From the IMG/VR virus record IMGVR_UViG_3300037248_000259, positions 1 to 57,264 of that record: a stretch of DNA of 57,264 bases; one strand, written 5' to 3'. This DNA is from a virus. Below the pieces are notes generated by a model. It was not told the origin of the DNA and searched no databases. It saw only the letters and a list, made by a program, of their open reading frames with translations. Positions 14,541 to 22,668 of the stretch are shown one piece after another. The translations under genes were made by a program, and so were the position numbers. Numbering within the stretch: the first letter of the stretch is position 1; each line of letters starts with the position of its first letter.

Positions 14541-14882
14541 ATGAAATCTCCCAGGCCGTTGAAATTTAAGATGGTTCTCGACAATGGCGATATCGAGATT
14601 GTTCCTGGATGGGAATCGTCGCTGGTGCTCGGAATCCTGAAAGAGGAAGACGAGACTTTCTCTAGCATCATGTTGATGTCAGGCCGGCGTCTGTGGACGG
14701 CTTTCGAAACCGTCGACCAAGCCCACGAATTTAATCTTGCGGTGCTGCGTCATAATCGGCTGTTTCCCGGCACGCCTGACATCAATGAGTTTTTTGAGCG
14801 CGCCGGCAGTCGCGCGCGGGCGCTGGAATACGTGTCCGACGTGGCGCGCAGGGTCTTGAAGCGGAAGGAGCAGGCAGCATGA
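14541..14882 (+). CDS. Hypothetical protein, 113 aa
   Basis: Starting at MKSPRPLKFKMVLDNGD, the protein has a strand-rich first half (IEIVPGWESSLVLGILKEED) and a helical second half ending VLKRKEQAA. An ATG ten codons earlier is also possible. The 197 bases before it contain only very short frames. It overlaps the next gene by ATGA and lies inside the replication block. Confidence 0.6.
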   Translation: MKSPRPLKFKMVLDNGDIEIVPGWESSLVLGILKEEDETFSSIMLMSGRRLWTAFETVDQAHEFNLAVLRHNRLFPGTPDINEFFERAGSRARALEYVSDVARRVLKRKEQAA

Positions 14883-15475
14883 TTCAGGTATCAAAAAAGA
14901 TTATCGTCGACGGCGAACCGATTATCGTCACCGCTGACGGCGGGTCGTGGGCGGAAGCGCTCAGCTTGGTCGAAGCGGCGGCCGAAGAACTCGGGGCAGC
15001 CCCGGTTGCTTCCGCTGCGGCGGAAGGCGGCCCGAAAAAGCGCGGCCGCCGCACCAAGGCTGAAATGGAAGCGGCGAAGGCTGCGGCGGCTGCGGCCGGC
15101 GCCGGCCTGCCGCCACACGCCAACGGTCAGGCGCCGTTGTTGCCGCCCGGACCCGCCACTGTGTTCGGCCCCGGCGTGCATTTCGCGCCGGAAGACCCGG
15201 CGCCGATCGGCGAGCGCTCGGTCGGTTTCGACGGGCCCCCGGATTTCGAGACTTCGCCGCCTCCGATCGAACAGGCCGACCCTTTCCAACAAATCAAAGA
15301 ACAGATCGCCCAAGAGGTCGGCGAGCAGGTGCGGATCGCCCCGGAATGGGAAGGCGCCATCTGCACGATGCGCGACAAGGCGCTGGTCGAGCATCCGAGC
15401 GACCTGCAGCTGGCGCTCGGCGACATCCGTCGCTACGGCGATCGCGTGCGGCAGGCCAAGGGAGTGGCGCGATAA
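14879..15475 (+). CDS. Hypothetical replication-block protein with basic Ala-rich linker, 198 aa
   Basis: The first 45 residues form a small folded unit (MIQVSKKIIVDGEPIIVTAD). A basic, Ala-rich linker follows (KKRGRRTKAEMEAAKAAAAA), then a Pro-rich stretch and a C-terminal helical domain (EWEGAICTMRDKALVEHPS). Such GRRTKAEME linkers are frequent in phage DNA-binding or replication proteins. It ends by overlapping the DUF2800 start (TAATG). Function not known. Confidence 0.6.
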   Translation: MIQVSKKIIVDGEPIIVTADGGSWAEALSLVEAAAEELGAAPVASAAAEGGPKKRGRRTKAEMEAAKAAAAAAGAGLPPHANGQAPLLPPGPATVFGPGVHFAPEDPAPIGERSVGFDGPPDFETSPPPIEQADPFQQIKEQIAQEVGEQVRIAPEWEGAICTMRDKALVEHPSDLQLALGDIRRYGDRVRQAKGVAR

Positions 15476-16617
15476 TGAACGACCACGCGCGCTTCGCCCC
15501 ATCCGCCGCCCACCGTTGGCTTAATTGTACGGCCAGCGTCAGCGCGGCGGAATGCTATCACGACGAGCACGGCGAAGCCGCGATGGAAGGCACGGCGGCG
15601 CACTGGCTGCTCGAGCGCTGTCTTGTGGATGGCGGCGATCCGGTCGACTTTCTCGGCCGGACGATCGTCGTGCGCGAGGATGCGGTCGAGCGCCGGTTCG
15701 TCGTCACCAAGGAAATGGCCTACGACGTCGAGACCGGCGTCGGCTTCATTCGCGAGGTTGCGAGCGCGCCGGGTTTATCCGGCGTCGAAGCGCGCATTGA
15801 TCTGTCGTTTATCGAAGTCAACCAATTCGGCACCTGCGACTTATGGCACTGGTCACAAGATGGCGTATTGACGATTTGCGATTTCAAATACGGCCGCACG
15901 AACGTCGAGGCTGAAAATAACCCGCAGCTGATGATTTACGCTGCGGGCGTCATGAATAATGAATTTTTGCGGGCGAGGTTAGACGTCATAAAATCGGTTC
16001 GCCTTGTCATCTTGCAGCCGCGCTCGGTCGCCGCCGTTCCGCGCATCAAAACGTGGACCGTCACGCCGGACGTGATCGCGGCGATCGTTCCGCTGGCGCA
16101 GGAGCGTATTCTTGAGGCCAACCATCAGCCGCGGTTCGAAATGGGCGAATGGTGCAAGTATTGTCCGGCGCTTGGCGACTGTCCGGCGTCGCAGCGCGAA
16201 TCGCTGGCGCTGGTGCCGCTGATCAATAGCCTGCCCGACCTGACGCCGAAGGACGCGGCGCGCATTCTGGCGAAAAAGGACCTGTTGGAAAAGATCGTCA
16301 AGAAAGCCGAAGCCGTGGCGCTCGACGCCATGCTGCATGGAACGAAACTGCCGGGCCTCAAGCTGGTCACCAGTCGACGGCATCGGCAATGGCGGGACGA
16401 ATCTTTGGCGCGTCAGGCTTTGGTCGACGTCGCAGGCGACGAGGCTTTGCAACTCGTAACGCCGGCGCAAGCGGATAAACTTGGCGCGGAAGCGAAGCGC
16501 GTCGTGGCCGAGTTCGCCTTTACGCCGGACGGCGATCCGGCTGTCGGAGCCGAGAACGATCGGCGCGCACTGTACGTGCCGAAAACAGCAACTGCAATGT
16601 TTGGAGCAGGAGGTTAA
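15475..16617 (+). CDS. DUF2800 Cas4-like nuclease, 380 aa
   Basis: The N-terminus RFAPSAAHRWLNCTASV is typical of DUF2800. The PD-(D/E)XK core is visible as GTCDLWHW near residue 120, then TICDFKYG (D..EXK equivalent) and NPQLMIYAAG. A C-terminal cluster with WCKYCPALGDCPAS supplies the cysteines expected for an iron-sulfur cluster, as in Cas4 and AddB. It is probably a 5'-3' exonuclease or recombination nuclease acting with the adjacent ssDNA-binding protein. The ATG at 15475 is chosen over an upstream frame because it gives the family's conserved start. Confidence 0.85.
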   Translation: MNDHARFAPSAAHRWLNCTASVSAAECYHDEHGEAAMEGTAAHWLLERCLVDGGDPVDFLGRTIVVREDAVERRFVVTKEMAYDVETGVGFIREVASAPGLSGVEARIDLSFIEVNQFGTCDLWHWSQDGVLTICDFKYGRTNVEAENNPQLMIYAAGVMNNEFLRARLDVIKSVRLVILQPRSVAAVPRIKTWTVTPDVIAAIVPLAQERILEANHQPRFEMGEWCKYCPALGDCPASQRESLALVPLINSLPDLTPKDAARILAKKDLLEKIVKKAEAVALDAMLHGTKLPGLKLVTSRRHRQWRDESLARQALVDVAGDEALQLVTPAQADKLGAEAKRVVAEFAFTPDGDPAVGAENDRRALYVPKTATAMFGAGG

Positions 16618-16619
16618 GC

Positions 16620-17576
16620 ATGCCGTCGGTCAAAACTGAATTCTTTCTGACGCCGGAAGGACGATTCGTCTATCCGTTTTTAGACTTGCCACGCACCAAG
16701 GACCCGGCCGGCAAGCCGCTCGACGCACCAAAATATGAAGTTCGGATGTATATTCCGAAAACTTCACCGGACTGGCGGCAGTGCAAGGTTTACGCGATGC
16801 TCGCCGCCAAGGTGCAGGAGGTGCTCAACGCCGCGTTTCGCGGCCAATGGCCGATGCGCAACGGCGAGAATTGGCCGATCATTGATTGCGACGCCGACCC
16901 TCAGCGCCTGGAACGCGAACCGTGGAGCGCCGGCCACTGGGCGATCGCGCTGCACGCAGGGCAATTCCGCCCCAAGGTCGTCGACCAAGGCAACAACGAA
17001 ATTCCGGTTGATATCACAGGCCGTTTCCGCGACTTCAAAAGCGGCGACTACGGCTACGCTTCGATCAACTGCTATTCCTACGACAACATCAACAAAGGCG
17101 TGTCGTTCGGCGTCGAGGGCGTCAAGAAAACACGCGACGGCGAGATGGTGGGCGGCGGCCAGCGATCAGTCGAGCAGATGTTCGGCGGGCCGCCGGCCGG
17201 TCAGCCAGCCTTCCCGTCTGCGCCCTCCGGCTACGGGGCGGCGCAAGGCAGCTTTTCGCAGAACCCAGCCGGGTACGGCGCGCCGTTCAGTCCGCCGCCC
17301 GGTCAGCCTCCGCAACAGCAGCCTCCGCAGCAACAGTACGGCGCTCCGCCGCCTCCGCAGCAACAATACGGCGCTCCGCCGCCTCCGCAGCAACAATACG
17401 GCGCTCCGCCGCCTCCGCAGCAAGTTTACGGAGGAGCGCCGCCGGCGGGTCCGAATGGGCCGCCTCCGCAATACGCACCCGCGGGATTGCCTCCGCAGCA
17501 GCCGGGCTATGGCCAGCAAGGCGGGCCGGGCATGCCGCCCCCGCCGCCTATGGGACCGCCCATCGGCTCGCGATGA
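16620..17576 (+). CDS. DUF2815 single-strand DNA-binding protein with Pro/Gln-rich tail, 318 aa
   Basis: Residues 1-185 match the DUF2815 pattern (VKTEFFLTPEGRFVYPFLDL, later PVDITGRFRDFKSGDYGYAS, and a conserved GVEGVKKTRDGEMVGGG), a phage family thought to bind ssDNA with an OB-like fold. The final 130 residues are low-complexity and rich in Gly, Pro, Gln and Tyr, including three copies of QQYGAPPPPQ. Such tails commonly recruit partner replication proteins. It starts three bases after the DUF2800 gene, and the two probably act together. Confidence 0.85.
   Translation: MPSVKTEFFLTPEGRFVYPFLDLPRTKDPAGKPLDAPKYEVRMYIPKTSPDWRQCKVYAMLAAKVQEVLNAAFRGQWPMRNGENWPIIDCDADPQRLEREPWSAGHWAIALHAGQFRPKVVDQGNNEIPVDITGRFRDFKSGDYGYASINCYSYDNINKGVSFGVEGVKKTRDGEMVGGGQRSVEQMFGGPPAGQPAFPSAPSGYGAAQGSFSQNPAGYGAPFSPPPGQPPQQQPPQQQYGAPPPPQQQYGAPPPPQQQYGAPPPPQQVYGGAPPAGPNGPPPQYAPAGLPPQQPGYGQQGGPGMPPPPPMGPPIGSR
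17331..17420 (+). repeat. Three 30-bp tandem repeats in the ssDNA-binding protein gene
   Basis: Three nearly identical 30-base units each encode QQYGAPPPPQ; units 2 and 3 are identical and unit 1 differs at one base. A degenerate fourth copy follows. Replication slippage probably sets the copy number of this linker. Confidence 0.85.
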
Positions 17577-17580
17577 TACT

Positions 17581-19614
17581 ATGCGATTGGTGAGGGATTT
17601 TGAGACACGCTGCGACGTCTCGGTCGTCGACGTAGGGCCGAGGCGTTATGCGGCCGACCCCAGTCTTGAGCTGCTGTGCGTGGGGTTTTGCGTCCACGAC
17701 GGCTCGAGCTGGGGCCGGCCGCTGGTGGCGGTCGGCGTTGGGGGAACGGATGGACGAGCGGCGATTGAGCGACGTGTCCGCGAAGCTGGATTTCATACGT
17801 GTACTCTTGACGACTATCGCGATTGGTATTTTGCTAGTGATGTTTGCGTTGCTCATAATAGCTCATTCGAACGCGCCATCGAAGCCCGTCTCTTTCCCGA
17901 GTTCGCAGCATTAAAAAAGCGCCAGTCCTGTACGGCGGCGCGCTCGCGGCGGCTGAGTCTTCCGGGCTCCCTCGAAGACGTGTGCAAGGTGTTGCGGACG
18001 CCGCATCAGAAGTCCATGGATGGTCATCGCATCATGCTGCAAGTGTCACAGCCGCGGCCGACCTGGGTCTCGAAACGCCAGGGCGCCAAGTATTTTGAAG
18101 ACGCCGAGCGGCTGGCCGCGACGGCAATCTATTGCGCGCAGGATATTTTGGCGGAATGCGATCTCGATTCTTATTTGCCAGAGCTTCCACCCGAGGAATA
18201 CGCCCGCTGGCTGCATACCGAGTTGTGCAACGAACGCGGCGTGCAGCTCGACGTGGAATTGATCAACGCCATGTCGGCGGCGGTCAAGCGCGACGTGGAA
18301 AGCGCGTTGGAGATGGCGCGCAAGGCGTCCGGCGTGCAAGACCTAGAACTGACCAACCCGGCGCGCATCCGCGACTGGTGCGCGACGCGCGGCGTCTATC
18401 TTCCCGACATGCGCGCCAATACGCTCGCCACTGTGCTGGCGGCCCAGGAGAACGGCGCCAAGCCGCTACCGCCCGACGTGCTGACCGTCCTCGAGGCCAG
18501 GCGCACCGTCGGCGGCAAGTCGTCGCTTGGCAAGCTGCCGACGATGCGCGCCAGGGTCATGGACGACAGCCGCGCGCGCGACCTGACGATTTACCACGGG
18601 GCCCATACCGGCCGCACCACCGGAGACGGCATCAACGTGCTGAACCTGCCGCGGCCGTATCGCGGCTTCGATCAGGATTTTGTTATCGCTTCGATCTTGA
18701 AAGGCGACGATCAGGCAATTCGAGTGAAGCAAAAAGTTTCGCCTTCGACCGCGGTCTCGGCCGCGTTGCGCGGCGTCATTATCCCTTCGAACGGCAATCG
18801 TCTGGTCGTCGGCGATTACTCAAGCGTCGAGCCGTGCTGCCTATTTACGTTGGCTAAACAATGGGATGTGGTTGAGATTTTACGACGTAAAGGCGATCTT
18901 TACTGCGAGTTTGCATCGCAGGTTCTTCAACGTGAGATCACAGAAAATGATCCCATCGAGCGTACTTTATTCAAGCAAGTAGTGCTTGGGTGCGGGTATG
19001 GGCTTTCCGAAGATGGATTCGTAATTAAATGCAACAGCGAAGGCGTTACTGCATCGGAAGAAATGATTCGTTTTGGCCACAAGTCGTATCGAACTCGATT
19101 TACGCAAGTGCCTAAATTATGGCGTGGTTTTGAGACGGCTATGAAGGCGGCAATAAGAAATCCTCACGTAGCCTATGCCTATAACGGCGTAAATTTTATG
19201 TTTGACGGCTGGTGGATGGTAATGACGCTGCCGGGCGGTCAATCGATGTATTACCCAAACACGCGTCTTGTCGACGGACGGTACGGAGACGACATCGTTT
19301 ACGAGGGCTGGATGCGAATAGATGGTCGTCCGGCTGGGTGGGGGGACGTTAGAACGTTCGGAGCTCGCATCGTCGAAAACGCCGTTCAGAAAATTTGCAG
19401 AGAAATTATGGAGGAAGATCAACAGGAAATTGAAGCCATCCCTGGCTGGGAAGTGCGGCTGACCGTCTATGACGAAATTGTCGCCGAGGCTCCGCGTTCC
19501 GACAACTATGCAAAGGAACGGATGACTCACATCATGTCGCAGTCGTCGACCTCGATGCCGGAGATGCCGGTGAGCGCGAAAGTTTTTCTCACTGATAGGT
19601 ATGTGAAAAAGTGA
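17581..19614 (+). CDS. Family A DNA polymerase with 3'-5' exonuclease domain, 677 aa
   Basis: Exonuclease motifs are DFETR (residues 6-10), AHNSSFE, and Y-C-A-Q-D near 190. The polymerase motif A is GDYSSVEPCC (about 411-420), motif B is RTLFKQVVLGCGYG (about 461-474), and motif C is VYDEIV (about 629-634). All key acidic residues are present, though motif A continues as EPCCLF instead of the usual EGRVL. This is a replicative phage polymerase of the type paired with DUF2800 and DUF2815. The ATG follows the previous gene by four bases and removes an upstream frame-shadow extension. Confidence 0.9.
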   Translation: MRLVRDFETRCDVSVVDVGPRRYAADPSLELLCVGFCVHDGSSWGRPLVAVGVGGTDGRAAIERRVREAGFHTCTLDDYRDWYFASDVCVAHNSSFERAIEARLFPEFAALKKRQSCTAARSRRLSLPGSLEDVCKVLRTPHQKSMDGHRIMLQVSQPRPTWVSKRQGAKYFEDAERLAATAIYCAQDILAECDLDSYLPELPPEEYARWLHTELCNERGVQLDVELINAMSAAVKRDVESALEMARKASGVQDLELTNPARIRDWCATRGVYLPDMRANTLATVLAAQENGAKPLPPDVLTVLEARRTVGGKSSLGKLPTMRARVMDDSRARDLTIYHGAHTGRTTGDGINVLNLPRPYRGFDQDFVIASILKGDDQAIRVKQKVSPSTAVSAALRGVIIPSNGNRLVVGDYSSVEPCCLFTLAKQWDVVEILRRKGDLYCEFASQVLQREITENDPIERTLFKQVVLGCGYGLSEDGFVIKCNSEGVTASEEMIRFGHKSYRTRFTQVPKLWRGFETAMKAAIRNPHVAYAYNGVNFMFDGWWMVMTLPGGQSMYYPNTRLVDGRYGDDIVYEGWMRIDGRPAGWGDVRTFGARIVENAVQKICREIMEEDQQEIEAIPGWEVRLTVYDEIVAEAPRSDNYAKERMTHIMSQSSTSMPEMPVSAKVFLTDRYVKK

Positions 19615-20351
19615 CTTACGACGGGCACTATAAGTATTGCGTCGATCCGGCCTGGACGGTGATCCGGGCGCTCGGCGGCGTGCGCTCGGTGTCCAAAATC
19701 CTCAACACTAGCCCGGAAACGGTGTCGCGCTGGAACCGGCCCGCCGCGCAGGACGGAACCGGCGGCTACATTCCGGAAAAGTATTGGGAAGCGATCCTGG
19801 CCGCGGCGCAGAAACGCGATCGTCGCGACGTCGACCAGGAATTGCTCGCCAGCGGAGCCATGGAGGTTCTGGACGTGGTTAATCGGCAGAAAGTCAAAGG
19901 AACGCGGTTCGAACGGCAGGTCGCCGACGATCTGTGCGATGCGGGTTTTGACGCGGTGCGCGTGCCGTTGTCGGGAGCTCTGAAAGAATTGCCGGGCGAT
20001 GTCGAGATCAGGCGCTCGCCGACCGGCCGCTGGCTGATCCAATGCAAGATCGGCGGCCGTGGCCCGGACATGAACGGCCGTCAGCGCGTCGCCAACATGC
20101 TCGACGAGGCGATCATCGGCTACGTCATCATCCTCGAGAAGCAATACGTGGCGATGCACCAGCGGGTGTTCGAGGACCTGGTGCGCGGAAAGACTTTGAA
20201 TACGCTGCATATTCCGACCGTGCAAATCCCCGGCAAGACAATCATTAAGCAGCTGCACGGCCACGATGCGCTGGTGTTCCGAAAGTCGGGAAACCGAAAT
20301 TGGTACGTCGTTATCGACGGCGACAAATATAAAGCGCAAGATGATCAATGA
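19611..20351 (+). CDS. HTH plus Hjc-like Holliday-junction nuclease fusion, 246 aa
   Basis: The GTG start overlaps the polymerase stop. Residues about 20-65 form an HTH of the YdaS type (GGVRSVSKILNTSPETVSRW). From residue about 98 a PD-(D/E)XK fold follows with FERQVADDLCDAGFDAVRVP, LSGALKELPGDVEI and WLIQCKIGG, like archaeal Hjc resolvases. A DNA-recognition module is thus joined to a structure-specific nuclease; it probably resolves branched DNA before packaging. It overlaps the last late gene by seven bases at its end. Confidence 0.75.
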   Translation: MTYDGHYKYCVDPAWTVIRALGGVRSVSKILNTSPETVSRWNRPAAQDGTGGYIPEKYWEAILAAAQKRDRRDVDQELLASGAMEVLDVVNRQKVKGTRFERQVADDLCDAGFDAVRVPLSGALKELPGDVEIRRSPTGRWLIQCKIGGRGPDMNGRQRVANMLDEAIIGYVIILEKQYVAMHQRVFEDLVRGKTLNTLHIPTVQIPGKTIIKQLHGHDALVFRKSGNRNWYVVIDGDKYKAQDDQ

Positions 20352-20941
20352 TGTGTTACGATAAATACGACGCCGCTTATGACCAGCGACAGAATGACGG
20401 CCGCCGCCATCGCTGCGGAAAGAGCGACGCTCCAAACACTGGAAGATTCGCCGCGGCTACGATCAGCTTGCAGCATCAACCCGTCGCTTCTGTCCAAGCG
20501 TGACTTGACGTCTTCCAGCTTGGCGTCGAATGCAGCGCCCATGTCCGACAGACGTAAGAGGATCGAATCGATCTGCTTGGTGACCGCAACCTCGCTCTTG
20601 GCGATCGAAGCCGCGTTGCTTTCATTCTGCGCGCCGGCCGCCTCCTTTTGCGCCTGCAGAGCAGCCGCTATGGCGGTGGAGCTGGCTAGGGACAGTTGCT
20701 CGGTGCGCTTGTCGCGTTCTTCGAATTGCAGTCTTATGCCAGCGAACTGTTCATTCCTGAGCAGTGCCAAAGCCTCGAATCTCGATTCCACCAGGTCGAG
20801 GAGGTGCTTGATCTCCCGGTCAATCTGAGTCGGGACCCGGACAGTGTCCTCGTGCTGAAGTGTGATCGCCTTTTCGATGGCTCGCAAGCGAGCCAGTATG
20901 GCGCCTTGAGTATATTCCTGGTCGGATATTTCCTCGGTCAT
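20345..20941 (-). CDS. Coiled-coil protein with C-terminal transmembrane anchor, 198 aa
   Basis: Starting at MTEEISDQEYTQGAILARLR, the protein is almost entirely helical and coiled-coil-like (IRLQFEERDKRTEQL; IDSILLRLSDMGAAF) and ends with a transmembrane segment (VILSLVISGVVFIVTHH). It is last in the leftward late operon. This topology resembles phage proteins of lysis regions and possible spanin-like or host-membrane factors; no family is certain. Confidence 0.6.
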   Translation of the reverse strand: MTEEISDQEYTQGAILARLRAIEKAITLQHEDTVRVPTQIDREIKHLLDLVESRFEALALLRNEQFAGIRLQFEERDKRTEQLSLASSTAIAAALQAQKEAAGAQNESNAASIAKSEVAVTKQIDSILLRLSDMGAAFDAKLEDVKSRLDRSDGLMLQADRSRGESSSVWSVALSAAMAAAVILSLVISGVVFIVTHH

Positions 20942-21426
20942 TGCGAAGCAACAGTAAAAAACAGCGGACGCGTCGTCAGGTACCTCGACCGCATGTAATC
21001 GAGGCCGTTGCAAAAATATTGAATTTTCGAGAAAATCTCGTATTGACCCGGCGGCGTCATTGAAGGGATTTGCACCGTATAATGATCGGTGACCGGATGC
21101 GGCGTTTTCTCGACAGCCTTGACGACGAATTGCACTTGGTATTTCGGATAGCCGAGAACCGGAACCTGGTCTGCTCGTTCGATAAATCTCCATATGTCGA
21201 GCGTGCAAGTACGGAACCTGTAGGCTGTAAAATCAACGCGCAAGGTCGCTCCGGGTTTTACCGTTGCGGGACTGCCGAGATGTTCTAACTCAATCTGCGT
21301 CGAAGGCACGAGCGTGTCCTGCAGCCACCACGTCGCTACCTGCAGTGTCCAGGCGGCGATAATAAACATCCACGCCCATGCAAAAAGTCGATAAACGAGC
21401 TTGACCGGATGTAACAGAAACCTCAT
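20938..21426 (-). CDS. N-terminally membrane-anchored protein, 162 aa
   Basis: Starting at MRFLLHPVKLVYRLF, the N-terminal region has a hydrophobic segment (WAWMFIIAAWTLQVATWWL) followed by a periplasmic-looking beta-rich domain (TLRVDFTAYRFRTCTLDIWR). It overlaps neighbouring genes by four bases on each side. Location in the lysis and membrane gene cluster suggests a role at the cell envelope. Confidence 0.6.
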   Translation of the reverse strand: MRFLLHPVKLVYRLFAWAWMFIIAAWTLQVATWWLQDTLVPSTQIELEHLGSPATVKPGATLRVDFTAYRFRTCTLDIWRFIERADQVPVLGYPKYQVQFVVKAVEKTPHPVTDHYTVQIPSMTPPGQYEIFSKIQYFCNGLDYMRSRYLTTRPLFFTVASQ

Positions 21427-21731
21427 TTTGGAACTCCGATGTGCACTCCCTGAAAATAGAGCGCCACACCGGTCAGCAAGATCGCTAGGACCATCGCCCA
21501 AACGGCGTTGCGAACAAGCTTATATTCGCTTTGTCTGACGAACGGGTCATCCGGCTCATAGGCCGCCTCGAGCTTAGCGATCTTGACTTTAATCTCGGAA
21601 AAATCAGTCAATATAACATTGTCGAATTTTCGCGATAAATTCGACATATCGCTACGAATCAGGTCAAGGTTTCGAAAAACGTCACGTTCGAAGGCAGTGC
21701 CACCTCGGTTCGGGTCCTCCATTTCCGGCAT
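21423..21731 (-). CDS. Coiled-coil protein with C-terminal membrane helix, 102 aa
   Basis: The protein starts MPEMEDPNRGGTAFERDVF, has a coiled-coil region (LDLIRSDMSNLSRKFDNVIL), and ends with a hydrophobic span (AVWAMVLAILLTGVALYFQG). This single-pass topology fits an antiholin, pinholin or spanin-like component. The family is not recognised. Confidence 0.6.
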   Translation of the reverse strand: MPEMEDPNRGGTAFERDVFRNLDLIRSDMSNLSRKFDNVILTDFSEIKVKIAKLEAAYEPDDPFVRQSEYKLVRNAVWAMVLAILLTGVALYFQGVHIGVPK

Positions 21732-21747
21732 GATTCCGTTCCATTTT

Positions 21748-22041
21748 TTACGCCGCAGCCGGAAAGCTGGCCGCTTTCAGAAAGTTTTCGATCGCCGTCA
21801 CCTCTTCCGGCGTCGGGTTCAGGTGCTCGATTTCAAATCCGTCCACCGAGACGGTTAGCGCGTCGGAAAACAGCTGCAGCGTCAGGTCTACGCCCGGGTC
21901 TTCGTCGACGTCGCAGGTCAGCGTCCAGTCGCTCTGTTGAATTCCGGTCAGGTGATAGACGCCGCTCGAGGCGGTCAACGTCACGCTGGCCGGACCCGTC
22001 TGCTCGAGCGTGACGCCCTCTATCGTGACTTGATTGGTCAC
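21748..22041 (-). CDS. Hypothetical beta-rich protein, 97 aa
   Basis: The GTG start overlaps the previous stop (GTGA). The product (VTNQVTIEGVTLEQTGPASV, then SSGVYHLTGIQQSDWTL) looks like a single beta-rich domain with an acidic tail. It could be a virion decoration or a periplasmic factor. No family is recognised. Confidence 0.55.
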   Translation of the reverse strand: MTNQVTIEGVTLEQTGPASVTLTASSGVYHLTGIQQSDWTLTCDVDEDPGVDLTLQLFSDALTVSVDGFEIEHLNPTPEEVTAIENFLKAASFPAAA

Positions 22042-22448
22042 AGGAAATTCACCTGCACGCCGTCCACGGTGACCGATTTCGCCGGCGTCACGATCGCTCC
22101 GAACCGCGTACTGAAATGCCGGCTGAATCGGCGCGCCGCCACCTGCGGCGCCACGGCGTTGCAAATCTGATTGGCGGCCGTCTCGAGCGCCGCCAGACTG
22201 AGGCCGGTGATAACGTCGCCGTACTCCTGCTGGAGGAGGTTGAGCGACGAATCGACGGTCGGAACCACCGAGCAGGCTTTTTGTGCGATCGCCTGAAACT
22301 CGGCGATAACATTCGCCGTGTCGGTTTCGATCGCGGTGATCGTCGTCGGCAGGCTGGCGCAGCCGGCGACAGTCAGGTAGGCGGCGAACGCGCCGCAGAG
22401 CGGGATCAGCCGGCTACTTCGATCCGCCTTGAAGATCGACGTGCGCAT
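22038..22448 (-). CDS. Lipoprotein, 136 aa
   Basis: The N-terminus has a basic start, a hydrophobic core and the lipobox LTVAGC (Cys30), so it is exported and lipid-anchored. The mature part is helical (TDTANVIAEFQAIAQKACSV) then Ala-rich. A lipoprotein beside holin-like and membrane proteins is consistent with a spanin outer-membrane subunit or superinfection-exclusion factor; which one is not shown. Confidence 0.65.
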   Translation of the reverse strand: MRTSIFKADRSSRLIPLCGAFAAYLTVAGCASLPTTITAIETDTANVIAEFQAIAQKACSVVPTVDSSLNLLQQEYGDVITGLSLAALETAANQICNAVAPQVAARRFSRHFSTRFGAIVTPAKSVTVDGVQVNFL

Positions 22449-22449
22449 G

Positions 22450-22659
22450 TCAGCTCCTGTCGCTGTCCGGATCGTCGTCAGTAACCGGCGGTTCGGCGCC
22501 GTGAACGTGACTTTCCACCCAGGCCACGGCTTCGTCGATCTTTTCCTTGGCCTTCGTGAGCTCGTCTGAGGCGCCGATCTGGTCCAGCCAGGACTTGAAT
22601 TCGGAAGCTAGAGCTTTGGCGCGAGCTTCGGCAGCCTGGACGTCGCTGGAAATGGTCAT
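22450..22659 (-). CDS. Small helical protein, 69 aa
   Basis: The product (MTISSDVQAAEARAKALASE onward) is helical and acidic at its end (DDDPDSDRS). It sits between the lipoprotein and cysteine-protease-like genes. No family is recognised. Confidence 0.55.
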   Translation of the reverse strand: MTISSDVQAAEARAKALASEFKSWLDQIGASDELTKAKEKIDEAVAWVESHVHGAEPPVTDDDPDSDRS

Positions 22660-22668
22660 GCTGGTCTC

